Part shown: positions 35,486 to 44,546 of the stretch, one piece after another
Numbering within the stretch: position 1 is the stretch's first letter
Layout of the letters: every line of letters starts with the position of its first letter
Source: Methanimicrococcus sp034006575
Lineage (GTDB): Archaea; Halobacteriota; Methanosarcinia; Methanosarcinales; Methanosarcinaceae
Reading direction: 5' to 3'
NCBI GenBank assembly: GCA_034006575.1
Contig: JAVESN010000002.1
Coordinates: 1-62,052, forward strand
DNA length: 62,052 nt
Position numbers and translations under genes: made by a program
The notes under the pieces: model-generated
Seen by the model: the letters and a program-made list of their open reading frames with translations, nothing else
Told to the model about the DNA's origin: nothing
The model's database searches: none

Positions 35486-36769
35486 TTATTTTGCGAGATC
35501 GTAGTGTTGGTTAACGATTTTTAAAGCGCAGAAGTCGCCGCACATGGTGCAGGCGTCGTCATCGCCGGGCGCGCGGCTGTCGCGAACGGCTCTTGCGTGT
35601 TCACCGTCAATGGCGATTTCATACATCTTTTCCCAGTCCAAATCTCTTCGGGCGCGAGCCATGGCCAAGTCTTCTTCTCTTTTGCCGAGACGAATCATGT
35701 CGCCGATGTGAGCGGCGATTTTAGAGGTTTTAACGCCGGTGATAACGTCTTCGATGTTGGGAAGAGCCAAGTGTTCGGCGGGTGTGACGTAACAGAGGAA
35801 GTCGCAACCGTAAGAAGCCGAGACCGCCGCGCCGATTGCGGTTGTGATGTGATCGTATCCGGGCGCGATGTCCGTCACAAGCGGGCCGAGCATGTAAAAC
35901 GGTTTGTAGTTGCTCATCACTTTCATCAATTGAACATTGGTTTTGATTTGGTCCAGCGGAACATGTCCCGGACCTTCGACAATGACTTGAAGGTCGTATT
36001 TGTCGTGCGCGATTTCAGCACATTCGGAGTTGATGATCAATTCCTGGACTTGCGCACGGTCGGTCGCGTCGTGAACGGCGCCGGCACGCATACCGTTTCC
36101 GGTGGATAAACAAACTTCGTGTTCTTTTAAGATTTCACAAAGGTAATCGAATTGCGCGTAAAGCGGGTTTTCTTTTTCATTGTGAAGCATCCAGGTGCTC
36201 ATGAAAGCGCCGCCTCTGGAGCAAAGACCGCCGTATCGGCCGTGTTTTTTCAATCTCTCCAGCGTAATTTGGTTAATGCCGGTGTGAATCGCCATAAAAC
36301 AGGTTCCGGCTTTGGCTTGGTCTTCGGTGGCTTTGAAGAGTTCGTCTTCCGTCATGTGAACGATGGAGCCGTGTTTTTCAGCCGCTTGGATAAAGGCTTG
36401 GTAAAGCGGAACGGAACCGACCGGAAGGGAAATGGCGTCACAAACGGCTTTTCGAATGCCGAGGAAATCGCCGCCCGTTCCGAGTTCCATTAATGTGTCC
36501 GCGCCCGCTTTTTCTGCGGCAATCGCTTTGTCGACTTCCATTTGCATGTCAACGATATCGGAAGAAGCCCCGATGGAAGCGTTGATTTTTGTGCGGCACC
36601 CTTGACCGATACCGCCGAGTTTCACTTTTCTGTAAGGGCTGACCGGAATAACAATACGGCCGGCGGCAATGCCTCTTCGGATAAATTCAGGATCTAATTC
36701 CTCTTTTTGAGCGACAATTTTCATTTCTTCGGTAATAATACCCTTTTTTGCATCTGATACTATAGACAA
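35486..36769 (-). CDS. thiC: Phosphomethylpyrimidine synthase ThiC
   Basis: About 427 residues. This radical SAM enzyme rearranges aminoimidazole ribotide into the HMP-phosphate pyrimidine of thiamine. The family blocks GAFMSTWMLHNEKENPLYAQ, VEGPGHVPLDQIKTN and PFYMLGPLVTDIAPGYDHIT are clear, and the C-terminal cluster motif is CTMCGDFC. The longest frame starts at 36814. TTG at 36769-36767 (MSIVSDAKKG) sits 6 nt after a good GAGGTG (complement of 36776-36781) and gives the usual length, so I chose it. No thiamine riboswitch is recognisable in the leader. Confidence 0.95.
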   Translation of the reverse strand: MSIVSDAKKGIITEEMKIVAQKEELDPEFIRRGIAAGRIVIPVSPYRKVKLGGIGQGCRTKINASIGASSDIVDMQMEVDKAIAAEKAGADTLMELGTGGDFLGIRKAVCDAISLPVGSVPLYQAFIQAAEKHGSIVHMTEDELFKATEDQAKAGTCFMAIHTGINQITLERLKKHGRYGGLCSRGGAFMSTWMLHNEKENPLYAQFDYLCEILKEHEVCLSTGNGMRAGAVHDATDRAQVQELIINSECAEIAHDKYDLQVIVEGPGHVPLDQIKTNVQLMKVMSNYKPFYMLGPLVTDIAPGYDHITTAIGAAVSASYGCDFLCYVTPAEHLALPNIEDVITGVKTSKIAAHIGDMIRLGKREEDLAMARARRDLDWEKMYEIAIDGEHARAVRDSRAPGDDDACTMCGDFCALKIVNQHYDLAK

Positions 36770-36781
36770 TATAAACACCTC

Positions 36782-37196
36782 TTTGTTTAATAAACGGACA
36801 TATTGAAAAATCAAATAAATTCAATAAGCAAAATGCTCACGTCACGAATTAAAAATAAAATACATTATTTCGATATATACTTATTCAAAAAATAAAATTG
36901 ACAAAAAAGCAAATTTAATTGTAAAAAATGCCGCATGAGATTGAAATGAATAGACATTAAATTAAATTGAGTTGGAATCAAGATAAATTGAACACTTTTG
37001 AAACATTAAAAATTAAAAAGAATAACAAAGGACGATTGATGTTTAAAAAATAAAAACGGAATTGAACACAGTTTTTTGAGAGTGAAAACGGAACACAACG
37101 AAAAGTGAAAGAAAAGATATAAAAATAAAATAAAATAAAATAAAAAATAAGAAAAAAACGAAATTAAAATCATTCAAAAATAAAAAGATAAAAAAA
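36782..37196. other. 415-bp AT-rich thiC upstream region
   Basis: TATA-like words (CGATATATACTTATTC near 36872) lie upstream of thiC. The distal end has (AAAAT)n runs at about 37119-37150. No gene is seen. Confidence 0.5.
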
Positions 37197-38255
37197 TCAC
37201 AGCCACTCATAACCGTAAAAAGATTCAAGATTATAATTATTCATCAATGTCAGCTCGGCGTAACCGAAAAATGGGCAGCCTTTGCAATTTTGAATCATGT
37301 TTTTGCGTTCTTTTTTGGAATCGTTCCAAACTTCTTTGATTCCGTTTTTGATAATTTTTCCGTTGCCGGCGAATTCGGAATTTTCTAAAACGTTTCCGAG
37401 CGGTTTGTTGTGAATCCGACAATTATACATGTTGCCGAAATGGTCAATCGCTAAAATACCACAATCGACGCGGCAGTTTTGAATGACTTTGCCGTCGCGA
37501 ACGCGTTGGAGATAGGTTTTGGAATTGATGAGCGGATAGCCTTTTTTCTTAAGGTCGATTAATTCGTTCATTAAAGAAACGAAACGCTCTTTTTTATCGG
37601 GTCCGATTTCCAAATCATCCCAATTCGTCTCATCCATTCTCTCAAAGACATAAAGCGGCTCAACCGCCATTTTCACATTTCCGAGCTCTTTGGCCAAATG
37701 AAGCAAATTTGAAACTTCGTCTAAATTCTTGCCGCTGATAACGCAATTCATTAAAAGCGGCTGATTTAATAATCCGCTTTTTGAAGCGTAAACGATGCCG
37801 TCTAAAATCGTGTCATAATCCGCGCCGCGAATCTCGCGCGTCGCTGTCGGACCGTCCATGGAAACGGAAATGTAATCCACATCTTTGAGTTCAAAAAGGC
37901 GTTTTTTGAGCAAAAGCCCGTTTGTAATCGTAAACGTTTTCATGCCTTTGGATTTGGCGTAACTCATGATTTGAGGGAGATCTTTTCTTAAAAGCGGTTC
38001 GGTCGACCAAGCGTTGTAAGACCCGATACCGAAATCAACGGACAGGTCAATGATTTGACAAACTTCTTTCAAAGACGGTTCTTTTGGAAAAGATTTCGAA
38101 TTTGAATCGGATATTTGATTTTTTTTCCATTCATCGCAAAAAACACAGCGCAAATTGCAAACCGAGTTCACGGAATAGGAAAGAATAACCGGCCGCTTTT
38201 TTATTTTCATTTGCCACGCGCTTTGGGCCATAAAAACGGGATCTATTTTTGACAC
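37197..38255 (-). CDS. Radical SAM protein with SPASM-like C-terminal cysteines
   Basis: 352 residues. The radical SAM cluster motif is C-x3-C-x2-C in SVCNLRCVFCDEW (about 33-45). The TIM-barrel motifs AWSTEPLLR, TITNGLLL and DYISVSMDGP follow. The C-terminal part has further cysteines (NCRVDCGIL, YNCRIH, NCKGCPFFGYAE), resembling SPASM/twitch auxiliary cluster domains. The substrate is unknown. It is a lone gene between the thiC leader and the L12 terminator, so context gives no help. It ends directly in the A-rich spacer. Confidence 0.8.
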   Translation of the reverse strand: MSKIDPVFMAQSAWQMKIKKRPVILSYSVNSVCNLRCVFCDEWKKNQISDSNSKSFPKEPSLKEVCQIIDLSVDFGIGSYNAWSTEPLLRKDLPQIMSYAKSKGMKTFTITNGLLLKKRLFELKDVDYISVSMDGPTATREIRGADYDTILDGIVYASKSGLLNQPLLMNCVISGKNLDEVSNLLHLAKELGNVKMAVEPLYVFERMDETNWDDLEIGPDKKERFVSLMNELIDLKKKGYPLINSKTYLQRVRDGKVIQNCRVDCGILAIDHFGNMYNCRIHNKPLGNVLENSEFAGNGKIIKNGIKEVWNDSKKERKNMIQNCKGCPFFGYAELTLMNNYNLESFYGYEWL

Positions 38256-38489
38256 GGGAAAGAAAAGAAATTGAAAAGACTTATAATTAACTCAAAAAAA
38301 TCGCGGCTTGTTTTTTGTTTAAATTTAAAACTTGCCGGCGTTTTTGCTGTTTTGCCGCGCGCGGCTTGCCCCACCGCCGATTTGATTTTATGCCGGACCC
38401 GATTTGCGTTTTTATGAAAAAGAAATAGATTTTAGAAATATAAAAAACAAAAATAGAGAGAAAGACGAATGGATTGCCGCCTGTAAGCC

Positions 38490-38520
38490 AAAAAAAAGCC
38501 CGAGGAAAAAATCCTCGAGC
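38490..38520 (-). terminator. Intrinsic-type terminator after rpl12
   Basis: Read on the minus strand, GCTCGAGGA-TTTTT-TCCTCGGGC (one internal mismatch) is followed directly by T8. It lies 25 bp after the L12 stop and ends the rpl1-rpl10-rpl12 transcript. Confidence 0.85.
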
Positions 38521-38544
38521 TTGTACAATTTTTGGGTATTGAAA

Positions 38545-38850
38545 TTAACCAAAGAGCGCGCCAAGACCGGCCATACCTTCTTCTTCGGAGTTGTCTTCTT
38601 CCTCGGGCTCGGGTTCCGCGGCTGCGGGTGCGTCTGCGGCTGCTGCGGCGGGTGCTGCTGCGGCGGGTGCTGCAAAGGCTGCTTTTGCGATGGCTTCTTC
38701 GATGTCAACGCCGTCAAGTGCGGAGATGAGTGCTTTTACACGGGCATCGTCAACGTCTGCGCCCGCTGCTGTGAGAACGGCTTTAACTGTGTCTTCTGTA
38801 ATGTCTTTTCCACTCTTGTAGATTAAAAGTGCTGCGTAAATGTATTGCAT
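38545..38850 (-). CDS. rpl12: 50S ribosomal protein L12 (P1)
   Basis: 101 residues, the archaeal stalk protein aP1. The N-terminal helical dimerisation region (MQYIYAALLIYKSGKDITED) is followed by an Ala/Pro-rich hinge and the acidic tail EEEDNSEEEGMAGLGALFG that recruits translation factors. The ribosome site is AAAGGTGAAATAAT before the ATG. It is the last gene of the L1-L10-L12 unit, with the terminator 25 bp after the stop. Confidence 0.95.
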   Translation of the reverse strand: MQYIYAALLIYKSGKDITEDTVKAVLTAAGADVDDARVKALISALDGVDIEEAIAKAAFAAPAAAAPAAAAADAPAAAEPEPEEEDNSEEEGMAGLGALFG

Positions 38851-38892
38851 ATTATTTCACCTTTGATTTGTTTTCTAAATAATGTAATTAAG

Positions 38893-39756
38893 TTATAATT
38901 CATAGTTGCTCGCTTTTGCAACGGAGGTTGCTTGTGCGTTGGCTTTACCGATTAATTTGTCCATGACGTCGGTTTCAAAGATAACGGCTTCGACTCCCAA
39001 ATTAACAGCTTCGGAATGCGCTTTTTGGAGAAGGGCTTCAATGTTATCGTTGTTTGCGACCGCGGCGTTTACGGACAAGTTGAACGCTTCTTGCGCGGCG
39101 GTGACGAACCTGTTGAATATTTCAGTTTCATCCACATGCAAGACTTCCGGAAGATAAACCGTTCCGTTTTCATAAACGGCTTTTAAAATCAAACCGACTT
39201 CCATCGGGTAGATTCCCAATTTATTTAAAGCGGTAGATAGTTTCAAAGAAACTTTTTCGCCGGCTTTACAGACGACTTTGGTTTCTTTAATGGCGATTTT
39301 ACCGGCTTCAACGGCTGTCGGAATGCCTGCTCCTTGGAATTCACTGAGCATCGGACCCGGCGGAAAACCGGTCGGACCTTTTGTAACGGAAATGTCAAAA
39401 GGAGCGATCGTGCCGGCTTTAATCGGCGCGGGCGTCTTGGTTTGAGCCAACATTTTGTATAATTTGAAAGGATTGTCGTTTGTGAAAATCAAAGCTGTTT
39501 GCCCTTCAATGTATTGAACCATTTCAGAAATGCCGTCGTCGCTCTCGGTGAGGGCGCGCTCGTTTAACGTGTTTCGAAGAACCTTCAAAACGGCCGAGCC
39601 TCTTAAGTTGCGTCTCATTTTCTGAAGTTGGTCCGCAGAAATACCGCTAAAACTGACGACACCAAAAATGCTGTGGGTTTGAATCAGGTTTTTCACATCT
39701 GCGACTTCATCCATTTTCCACTGCGGGATAATTTCTGCGCCTCGAGTTTCTGTCAT
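38893..39756 (-). CDS. rpl10: 50S ribosomal protein L10 (P0), short C-terminus
   Basis: 287 residues, the stalk base protein that binds 23S rRNA with L11 and carries L12 dimers on its C-terminal spine. The rRNA-binding N-domain (about 10-110; VVSFSGISADQLQKMRRNLR), the inserted domain II (about 115-185; PAPIKAGTIAPFDISVTKGP) and the start of the spine are present. The protein stops at VAKASNYEL. Archaeal L10 is usually about 330-350 residues and ends in an Ala-rich hinge plus the same acidic tail as L12, which is missing. The gene is 1 bp after rpl1, with GGGTGATG upstream. Confidence 0.93.
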   Translation of the reverse strand: MTETRGAEIIPQWKMDEVADVKNLIQTHSIFGVVSFSGISADQLQKMRRNLRGSAVLKVLRNTLNERALTESDDGISEMVQYIEGQTALIFTNDNPFKLYKMLAQTKTPAPIKAGTIAPFDISVTKGPTGFPPGPMLSEFQGAGIPTAVEAGKIAIKETKVVCKAGEKVSLKLSTALNKLGIYPMEVGLILKAVYENGTVYLPEVLHVDETEIFNRFVTAAQEAFNLSVNAAVANNDNIEALLQKAHSEAVNLGVEAVIFETDVMDKLIGKANAQATSVAKASNYEL

Positions 39757-39757
39757 A

Positions 39758-40399
39758 TCACATCACCCTCTCGGATTTTCCCATTGTCGTTGTGACATAA
39801 ATGGATTTTATGTTGTATTTTCCTTTGACAAGAGCGTGCTCAACGCGAGAAATAATGGTTTCAATGTTTTGAGCCAATTGTTCCGCCGGCATATCGCGGC
39901 GGCCGACCGACACGTGAAACGTCATCTTGTCTTTAGATCGGATACGAACAGCGCTTTGTTTTGTTTGAATCATTTCACCGATGCTTTTTCCCGGAAGAAG
40001 CGGAACCGGCATTTTTCCTCTCGGACCAAGAACGGTACCGAGGGTTTTACCGATTGTTGCCATGAACTGGGTTTCTGCGATGAAGAAGTCACATTCGTCG
40101 GCAACGGATTTTGCGCGCGACTTGTCGTCCTTCATTTCTTGAATATCAGCATCGTCAAAAACATATGCTGCCCCCGCTTGTTTCGCTTGCATTGCCACTT
40201 CGCCTTTTGCAAAAACACCGACTTTTAACTCTTTTCCGAGACCGTTCGGAAGAACGATTTCTTCGTCAACCCTGTTTTTGGGTTGGTTTAAATCAATGTT
40301 TTTAAGGTTTATCGCAATGTCAACGCTTTCTGCGAATTTGCGTTGGGGCGATTCCTCTAGTAATTTTTTTACATGTTCTTCGATAGAGACATCTGCCAT
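39758..40399 (-). CDS. rpl1: 50S ribosomal protein L1
   Basis: 213 residues from ATG 40399 (MADVSIEEHVKKLL), which has GGGGAGG (complement of 40407-40413) 7 nt upstream; the frame itself stays open to 40438. Family blocks are AESVDIAINLKNIDLNQPKN, the central GKTLGTVLGPRGKMPVP and the C-terminal SVGRRDMPAEQLAQNI. L1 binds 23S rRNA at the E-site stalk. In methanogens it also represses its own operon by binding the mRNA. About 270 bp of AT-rich DNA separates it from rpl11, so it probably has its own promoter. Confidence 0.95.
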   Translation of the reverse strand: MADVSIEEHVKKLLEESPQRKFAESVDIAINLKNIDLNQPKNRVDEEIVLPNGLGKELKVGVFAKGEVAMQAKQAGAAYVFDDADIQEMKDDKSRAKSVADECDFFIAETQFMATIGKTLGTVLGPRGKMPVPLLPGKSIGEMIQTKQSAVRIRSKDKMTFHVSVGRRDMPAEQLAQNIETIISRVEHALVKGKYNIKSIYVTTTMGKSERVM

Positions 40400-40668
40400 T
40401 TTAAGGCCTCCCCGTAGTCCCGCCCACTTAAATATCAAAAATAAATCCGAAATTCGGATGAAACGATATTTAAATCTGCGTCAGCTTATTTTTTAGCTTT
40501 CTACGGTTATTTGGATGTTAAATGAATACAAAAGCTTTCAAAGTCAAAATCGACTTTCAAATGTCAAAATGAACTTTCAAAAGGAGTCAACGGCGGATTG
40601 ACGAACAATCGACCCTCAAAACCTTTTTTGGAAAACTTTTGATAAATATGAATAAAAGAACGGTGGAA

Positions 40669-41154
40669 TTACCATTCTTCGTTGTTTAAAATTTCGTCGT
40701 ATTGACCGGCGTCAATTCCTTTTTGGAATGCGCGAACGTCCATGCCTTCAACGGTAATGCCCATCGAAACGCCGACGCCTGTGACTTCTTTAATTGCGGC
40801 TTTTAAGTCGTAAGCAAGAATATCATCTTTTTTCATACGTGCGATTTTGGCGGCTTGTTGGACGGTAATGTTTCCGACTTTTTCCGTTCCGGCTTTACCG
40901 GATCCTTTTGTCACGCCCGCTTCTTGAAGAAGGAGGGAGGAGGTCGGGGGTGTGCCGACTTCAATCGTCACGCTTTTGTCGTCTGCCACTTTAACCGTAA
41001 CGGGGACTTGCATGCCGTTAAAGTCTTTTGTTTTTTCGTTAATTTGCTCAATTACGTCTTTAATATTGACACCGAGAGGACCCAATGCCGGACCGAGCGG
41101 CGGACCGGGAGTGGCTTTTCCTCCGGGGACCAATGCTTCTACTGAACTTGCCAT
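40669..41154 (-). CDS. rpl11: 50S ribosomal protein L11
   Basis: 161 residues from ATG 41154 (MASSVEALVPGGKATPGP), preceded by GGTGAT. The frame also contains an upstream in-frame start (MIL) that lacks a site. The N-terminal PGPPLGPALGPLGVNIKDVI and C-terminal rRNA-binding domain are typical. L11 sits at the GTPase-associated centre with L10. It is transcribed after secE-nusG on the same strand, with about 200 bp between nusG and its start. Confidence 0.95.
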   Translation of the reverse strand: MASSVEALVPGGKATPGPPLGPALGPLGVNIKDVIEQINEKTKDFNGMQVPVTVKVADDKSVTIEVGTPPTSSLLLQEAGVTKGSGKAGTEKVGNITVQQAAKIARMKKDDILAYDLKAAIKEVTGVGVSMGITVEGMDVRAFQKGIDAGQYDEILNNEEW

Positions 41155-41362
41155 TAAAATCACCGTGGATTAAATAAATTTGATTGATAATTCAGATAAA
41201 TGAATAAAGTTTATTCTGAAAGAGATTCTAATAAATCGAATTCTTTGATTTAAAGCTTTCTCATGAAATTTAGAATTTAAAAAGATTCAATTTAAAAAAA
41301 TATTAAAATAATAAAAAATATAAAATATTTTTTCAAATCGGATTGCGTTTATTGCGTTTTAA

Positions 41363-41836
41363 TCAGACCTCTTCCTTTTTCAAAACGCGAACGGTATCTC
41401 CTCGGATTGTAATCGGAATCGGAACAACCGCGTCAAACAATTCAACCGTAATTTCATCATGCTGGCCGGAACCGATACGTTTCACTTTGGCTTTTTCGCC
41501 CTTGAACGGGCCGGATGTGATTTCGATAATCGAGCCTTCGGTAATTCCCAAAGAGATGGGTTTTGGTTTTAAGAAATGTTCGATTTCACCGATTGTCGCC
41601 GGTTTTTTCAGCATGGATTTCGCGTGCGGAATGGCTTGGATTAAAGTATCGATTAAATCGGGATGCGGCGTTTCAACAAAAACATATCCTCTCAGCTCTT
41701 CGGGAGCCAAAACGGAATGGATATCTAAATGTTCCTTTTTAGCGACCAAAGCCATTGATTTGGCTACGGATTTTTCTTGGTTGACCGTCGTTTTCACAAC
41801 ATAAATACGGACGTCATTGTTTTCTTCTTCAAACAT
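41363..41836 (-). CDS. spt5: Transcription elongation factor Spt5 (NusG)
   Basis: 157 residues from ATG 41836 (MFEEENNDVRIYVVKT). The NGN domain (about 8-90; RIYVVKTTVNQEKSVAKSMA, LRGYVFVETPHPD) is followed by one KOW domain (about 100-155; EGSIIEITSGPFKGEKAKVK). Spt5 pairs with Spt4 to keep RNA polymerase processive. The ATG is 1 nt after the secE stop (TAA 41838-41840), with AGGTCAT just before it inside secE. The upstream in-frame start at 41872 overlaps secE and is less likely. Confidence 0.94.
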   Translation of the reverse strand: MFEEENNDVRIYVVKTTVNQEKSVAKSMALVAKKEHLDIHSVLAPEELRGYVFVETPHPDLIDTLIQAIPHAKSMLKKPATIGEIEHFLKPKPISLGITEGSIIEITSGPFKGEKAKVKRIGSGQHDEITVELFDAVVPIPITIRGDTVRVLKKEEV

Positions 41837-41837
41837 T

Positions 41838-42068
41838 TTATGACCTGATCGGAATAAAGTATTGCGGAACAATGTCTACCAAAACGTAGAATATAAAACC
41901 GATAACGCCGATTGCGAGAATGCCGATCGCCGCTACTTTTGCGATGGTCATAAACTCTTTGCGTGTCGGCTTGCGCGCCAATTTTAAAATTCTGAGATAA
42001 GACCGAAGCGTCGGGCCGATATTTGCAATGCCGTCCTTCACTTTATTTGTAATATTATTTTCTGCCAA
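41838..42068 (-). CDS. secE: Protein translocase subunit SecE/Sec61-gamma
   Basis: 76 residues. An amphipathic N-terminal helix (RSYLRILKLARKPTRKEF, about 22-39) is followed by one transmembrane helix (VAAIGILAIGVIGFIFYVLV, about 45-64). This is the usual shape of archaeal SecE, which clamps SecY in the translocon. It is the first gene of the secE-nusG pair and follows a dyad-containing leader. Confidence 0.92.
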   Translation of the reverse strand: MAENNITNKVKDGIANIGPTLRSYLRILKLARKPTRKEFMTIAKVAAIGILAIGVIGFIFYVLVDIVPQYFIPIRS

Positions 42069-42134
42069 AATTTCACATCCGATATTAAGATTAAAATAAG
42101 CTCCGAGAAGCTCACGAATAAATATTTGAAATCA

Positions 42135-42170
42135 TAATTTCTCGAATCCAGCAGATAACCGAGAATTATA
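42135..42170. promoter_or_regulatory. Dyad upstream of secE-nusG
   Basis: ATAATTTCTCG (42135-42145) and CGAGAATTAT (42161-42170) are inverted copies differing by one T, with a 15-bp centre. They lie about 70-100 bp upstream of secE, in the right place for a promoter or operator. Confidence 0.5.
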
Positions 42171-42362
42171 AAAACAAAAAAGATAGCGATTCTAATACAT
42201 TCATTCTTAATATACTTTATCCTTTTTGAAAAAATAAGACCGACGCGAGGAAGGAAAATAAATCACGGAACAACAAAAAGTAAAAACGAAAAAGAAGGAA
42301 ATAATAGGAAGAAGTTGAAAAAATAAAATCGAAAAGGAAAAGAATAGAAAAAAGGAAAAGAG

Positions 42363-42515
42363 GTTTGAAATAAAAATAGGAAAAATGGAAGAAAAAAAGA
42401 AAAGGAAAAATGAGTTCGAAATAAAAATAGGAAAAATGGAAGAAAAAAAGAAAAGGAAAAATGAGTTCGAAATAAAAATAGGAAATATGGAAGAAAAAAG
42501 GAAAAAACGGGTGTG
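42363..42515. repeat. Three tandem 51-bp A-rich repeats
   Basis: Units start at 42363, 42414 and 42465. Each contains GTTCGAAATAAAAATAGGAA and TGGAAGAAAAAAAGAAAAGG with minor changes. They fill the spacer between ftsZ and secE. The minus-strand open frames here encode Phe/Tyr/Ser strings and are artefacts. Confidence 0.85.
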
Positions 42516-42590
42516 AAATAGAAAAAAATGGAAAGAAAACAGAAATAAAATAATAAAAAGAAAACAAAAATAAGAATTGATTCGTCAAAA

Positions 42591-43712
42591 TTATTCGACG
42601 AAATCAATGCCGTATTTGGCGGTAATGAATGTGCCGCTTCCTTGTCCGTAGATTTGAGAGGACTTAACGCCGGTCACGATAATCATTGTGCGAATTTTGT
42701 TTTCAAGTTTGGGGTCGATACGCGCGCCCCAAATGAGGCGGGCACCGGAGTCAATGCGGTTGTGAACTTCTTGGACAACGGATTGCGCTTCCTCAATCGT
42801 CATATCGGGGCCGCCGATGACGTTAACCAACGCGGAGGTGGCGTCGGAAATATCGACGTCCAAAAGCGGGCTTCGGAGAGCTTTTTGAATAGATTCGATG
42901 GCTTTGTTTTCACCGGAAGCTTCCCCCAGGCCGATCATCGCAACGCCGCCGTTTTGCATAATGGTGCGGATATCTGCAAAGTCAACGTTTACCAAACCGT
43001 CTTCTGTGATGGATTCCGTGATTCCTTTAACGGCGCGCATTAAAACTTCGTCGCACACCTTAAAAGCGGCTTGGAGCGGAAGTTTGGGAACCATTTCAAT
43101 GAGTTTGTCGTTCGGGATAACGATAACGGTATCCGCGACATCTCGAAGTCTTTCCAGACCGGCTTCGGCGTTCGTTCTTCGGACAATGCCTTCGACGCCA
43201 AACGGCAATGTAACGACCGCAATCGTTAATGCGCCCGCGGCGCGCGCAGCTTCCGCAACGACCGGAGCGGAGCCCGTACCGGTACCGCCGCCGAGACCCG
43301 TTGTGATAAAAACCATATCCGCGCCGTCAACCGCGCGGCGAATATCGTCCACGTTTTCAATTGCGGCGTCTTCGCCGACTTGCGGAAGGCTTCCTGCGCC
43401 CAGACCGCGCGTTTTTTTCTTGCCGATTAATATTTTTTTATTGGTGCCGATTTTTAAAAGGTGTTGAGCGTCCGTATTGACGGCGTATAATTCCGCGCCG
43501 GAAATACCTTCTTCAAGCATTCTTTGAATGCTGTTAGAACCGCCGCCGCCGCAACCGATGACTTTAATATTTGTCTTTAAACCTTCCAAAAAGGCGCGTA
43601 ATTCTTCATCGACTTCTTCCCCTTGAAGAGTGAGATTTGGAGAATAACGAGTGGAATCGCCGCGGTCCTCGCGAGCGCTTCTTGCCAATGCTTCTTCGAC
43701 TATGGATTTCAT
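42591..43712 (-). CDS. ftsZ: Cell division protein FtsZ
   Basis: 373 residues from ATG 43712 (MKSIVEEALARSARED), 6 nt after AGAGGT; the frame stays open to 43781 without a site. This tubulin-like GTPase builds the division ring. The landmarks are IKVIGCGGGGSNSI, the tubulin signature GGGTGTGSAPVVAEAA (TGLGGGTGTGS) and the T7-loop region VNVDFADIRTIM with the catalytic Asp. The C-terminus is short and ends IDFVE, as in the archaeal FtsZ1 group. It lies upstream, in the same direction, of no close gene; the secE leader follows after about 500 bp. Confidence 0.95.
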   Translation of the reverse strand: MKSIVEEALARSAREDRGDSTRYSPNLTLQGEEVDEELRAFLEGLKTNIKVIGCGGGGSNSIQRMLEEGISGAELYAVNTDAQHLLKIGTNKKILIGKKKTRGLGAGSLPQVGEDAAIENVDDIRRAVDGADMVFITTGLGGGTGTGSAPVVAEAARAAGALTIAVVTLPFGVEGIVRRTNAEAGLERLRDVADTVIVIPNDKLIEMVPKLPLQAAFKVCDEVLMRAVKGITESITEDGLVNVDFADIRTIMQNGGVAMIGLGEASGENKAIESIQKALRSPLLDVDISDATSALVNVIGGPDMTIEEAQSVVQEVHNRIDSGARLIWGARIDPKLENKIRTMIIVTGVKSSQIYGQGSGTFITAKYGIDFVE

Positions 43713-44107
43713 GTGTGAACCTCTGGTGTGATAATAAAAACTCGGAGCCGACTCGTGTGACGCTGTCGGAACCGTATGCAAATACGAAATGAAATGATAA
43801 AGTCAAAAAATATCAAATCATTGAATGTGAATGGAATCAATAAGTTTCTGAAATATTTAATAATTCCTATGAGATAAAGAAAGAATCTTCCCTATTAAAA
43901 ATAATTGCCGTCAAAAAAATAAAAAAGGACAATAACAAAAATAAAAAAAAGAAAAGTCAACAAATAAAAAAAGGAAAACATCCGCGAATAAAAATAAAAA
44001 ATAATAATTCAAAAATCACAATAAATAAAAAGCGTATTCGAGAAGGAAATAAAAATAGAAATAAAGAAAGGAAAAAAAGAGTAAAAATAAAAAAGGAAAA
44101 TTAAGAT
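43713..44107. other. AT-rich ftsZ leader and A-rich spacer
   Basis: Promoter-like DNA lies upstream of ftsZ (AAATATTTAATAATTCC near 43850). A-rich words grade into the 26-bp repeat array. No gene is seen. Confidence 0.45.
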
Positions 44108-44415
44108 AAAAATAAAAGAATGGTAAAAAACAGAAAAATAAAAAAGAAAGAGGAAAAACTGAAAAATAAAAGAATGGTAAAAAACTGAAAAATAAAAGAA
44201 TGGTAAAAAATAGAAAAATAAAAGAATGGTAAAAAACTGAAAAATAAAAGAATGGTAAAAAATAGAAAAATAAAAGAATGGTAAAAAACTGAAAAATAAA
44301 AGAATGGTAAAAAACTGAAAAATAAAAGAATGGTAAAAAACTGAAAAATAAAAGAATGGTAAAAAACTGAAAAATAAAAGAATGGTAAAAAACTGAAAAA
44401 TAAAAGAATGGGAAA
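44108..44415. repeat. Eleven ~26-bp A-rich repeats
   Basis: The word AGAATGGTAAAA (last copy GGGAAAA) occurs 11 times, mostly at 26-bp intervals, in units of GAAAAATAAAAGAATGGTAA plus AAAACT. The minus-strand open frame through it (44009-44485) reads Tyr/Phe/Ser repeats and is not a gene. Confidence 0.88.
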
Positions 44416-44546
44416 AACAGAAAAATAAAAAAGAAAGGGGAAAAACAGAAAAATAAAAAAGAAAATAGAAAAACAGAAAAATCAAAAAGAAAGGGGAAAA
44501 ACAGAAAAGGGAAAAGAAGTTCCCTTTTTCGAAGATTTCAACAAAA

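Noticed and set aside
36770..36900. Thiamine pyrophosphate riboswitch upstream of thiC
   Set aside because: I looked for the conserved CTGAGA and ACCTGA-type elements and do not see them. The ribosome site lies in a short AT-rich leader.
42217..42607. Minus-strand Phe/Ser/Tyr-rich frames upstream of secE
   Set aside because: They arise from 51-bp A-rich repeats, have no start signals and no family features.
44009..44485. 158-residue Phe/Tyr/Ser repeat protein on the minus strand
   Set aside because: It is a translation of the 26-bp repeat array; there is no ribosome site and composition explains the open frame.
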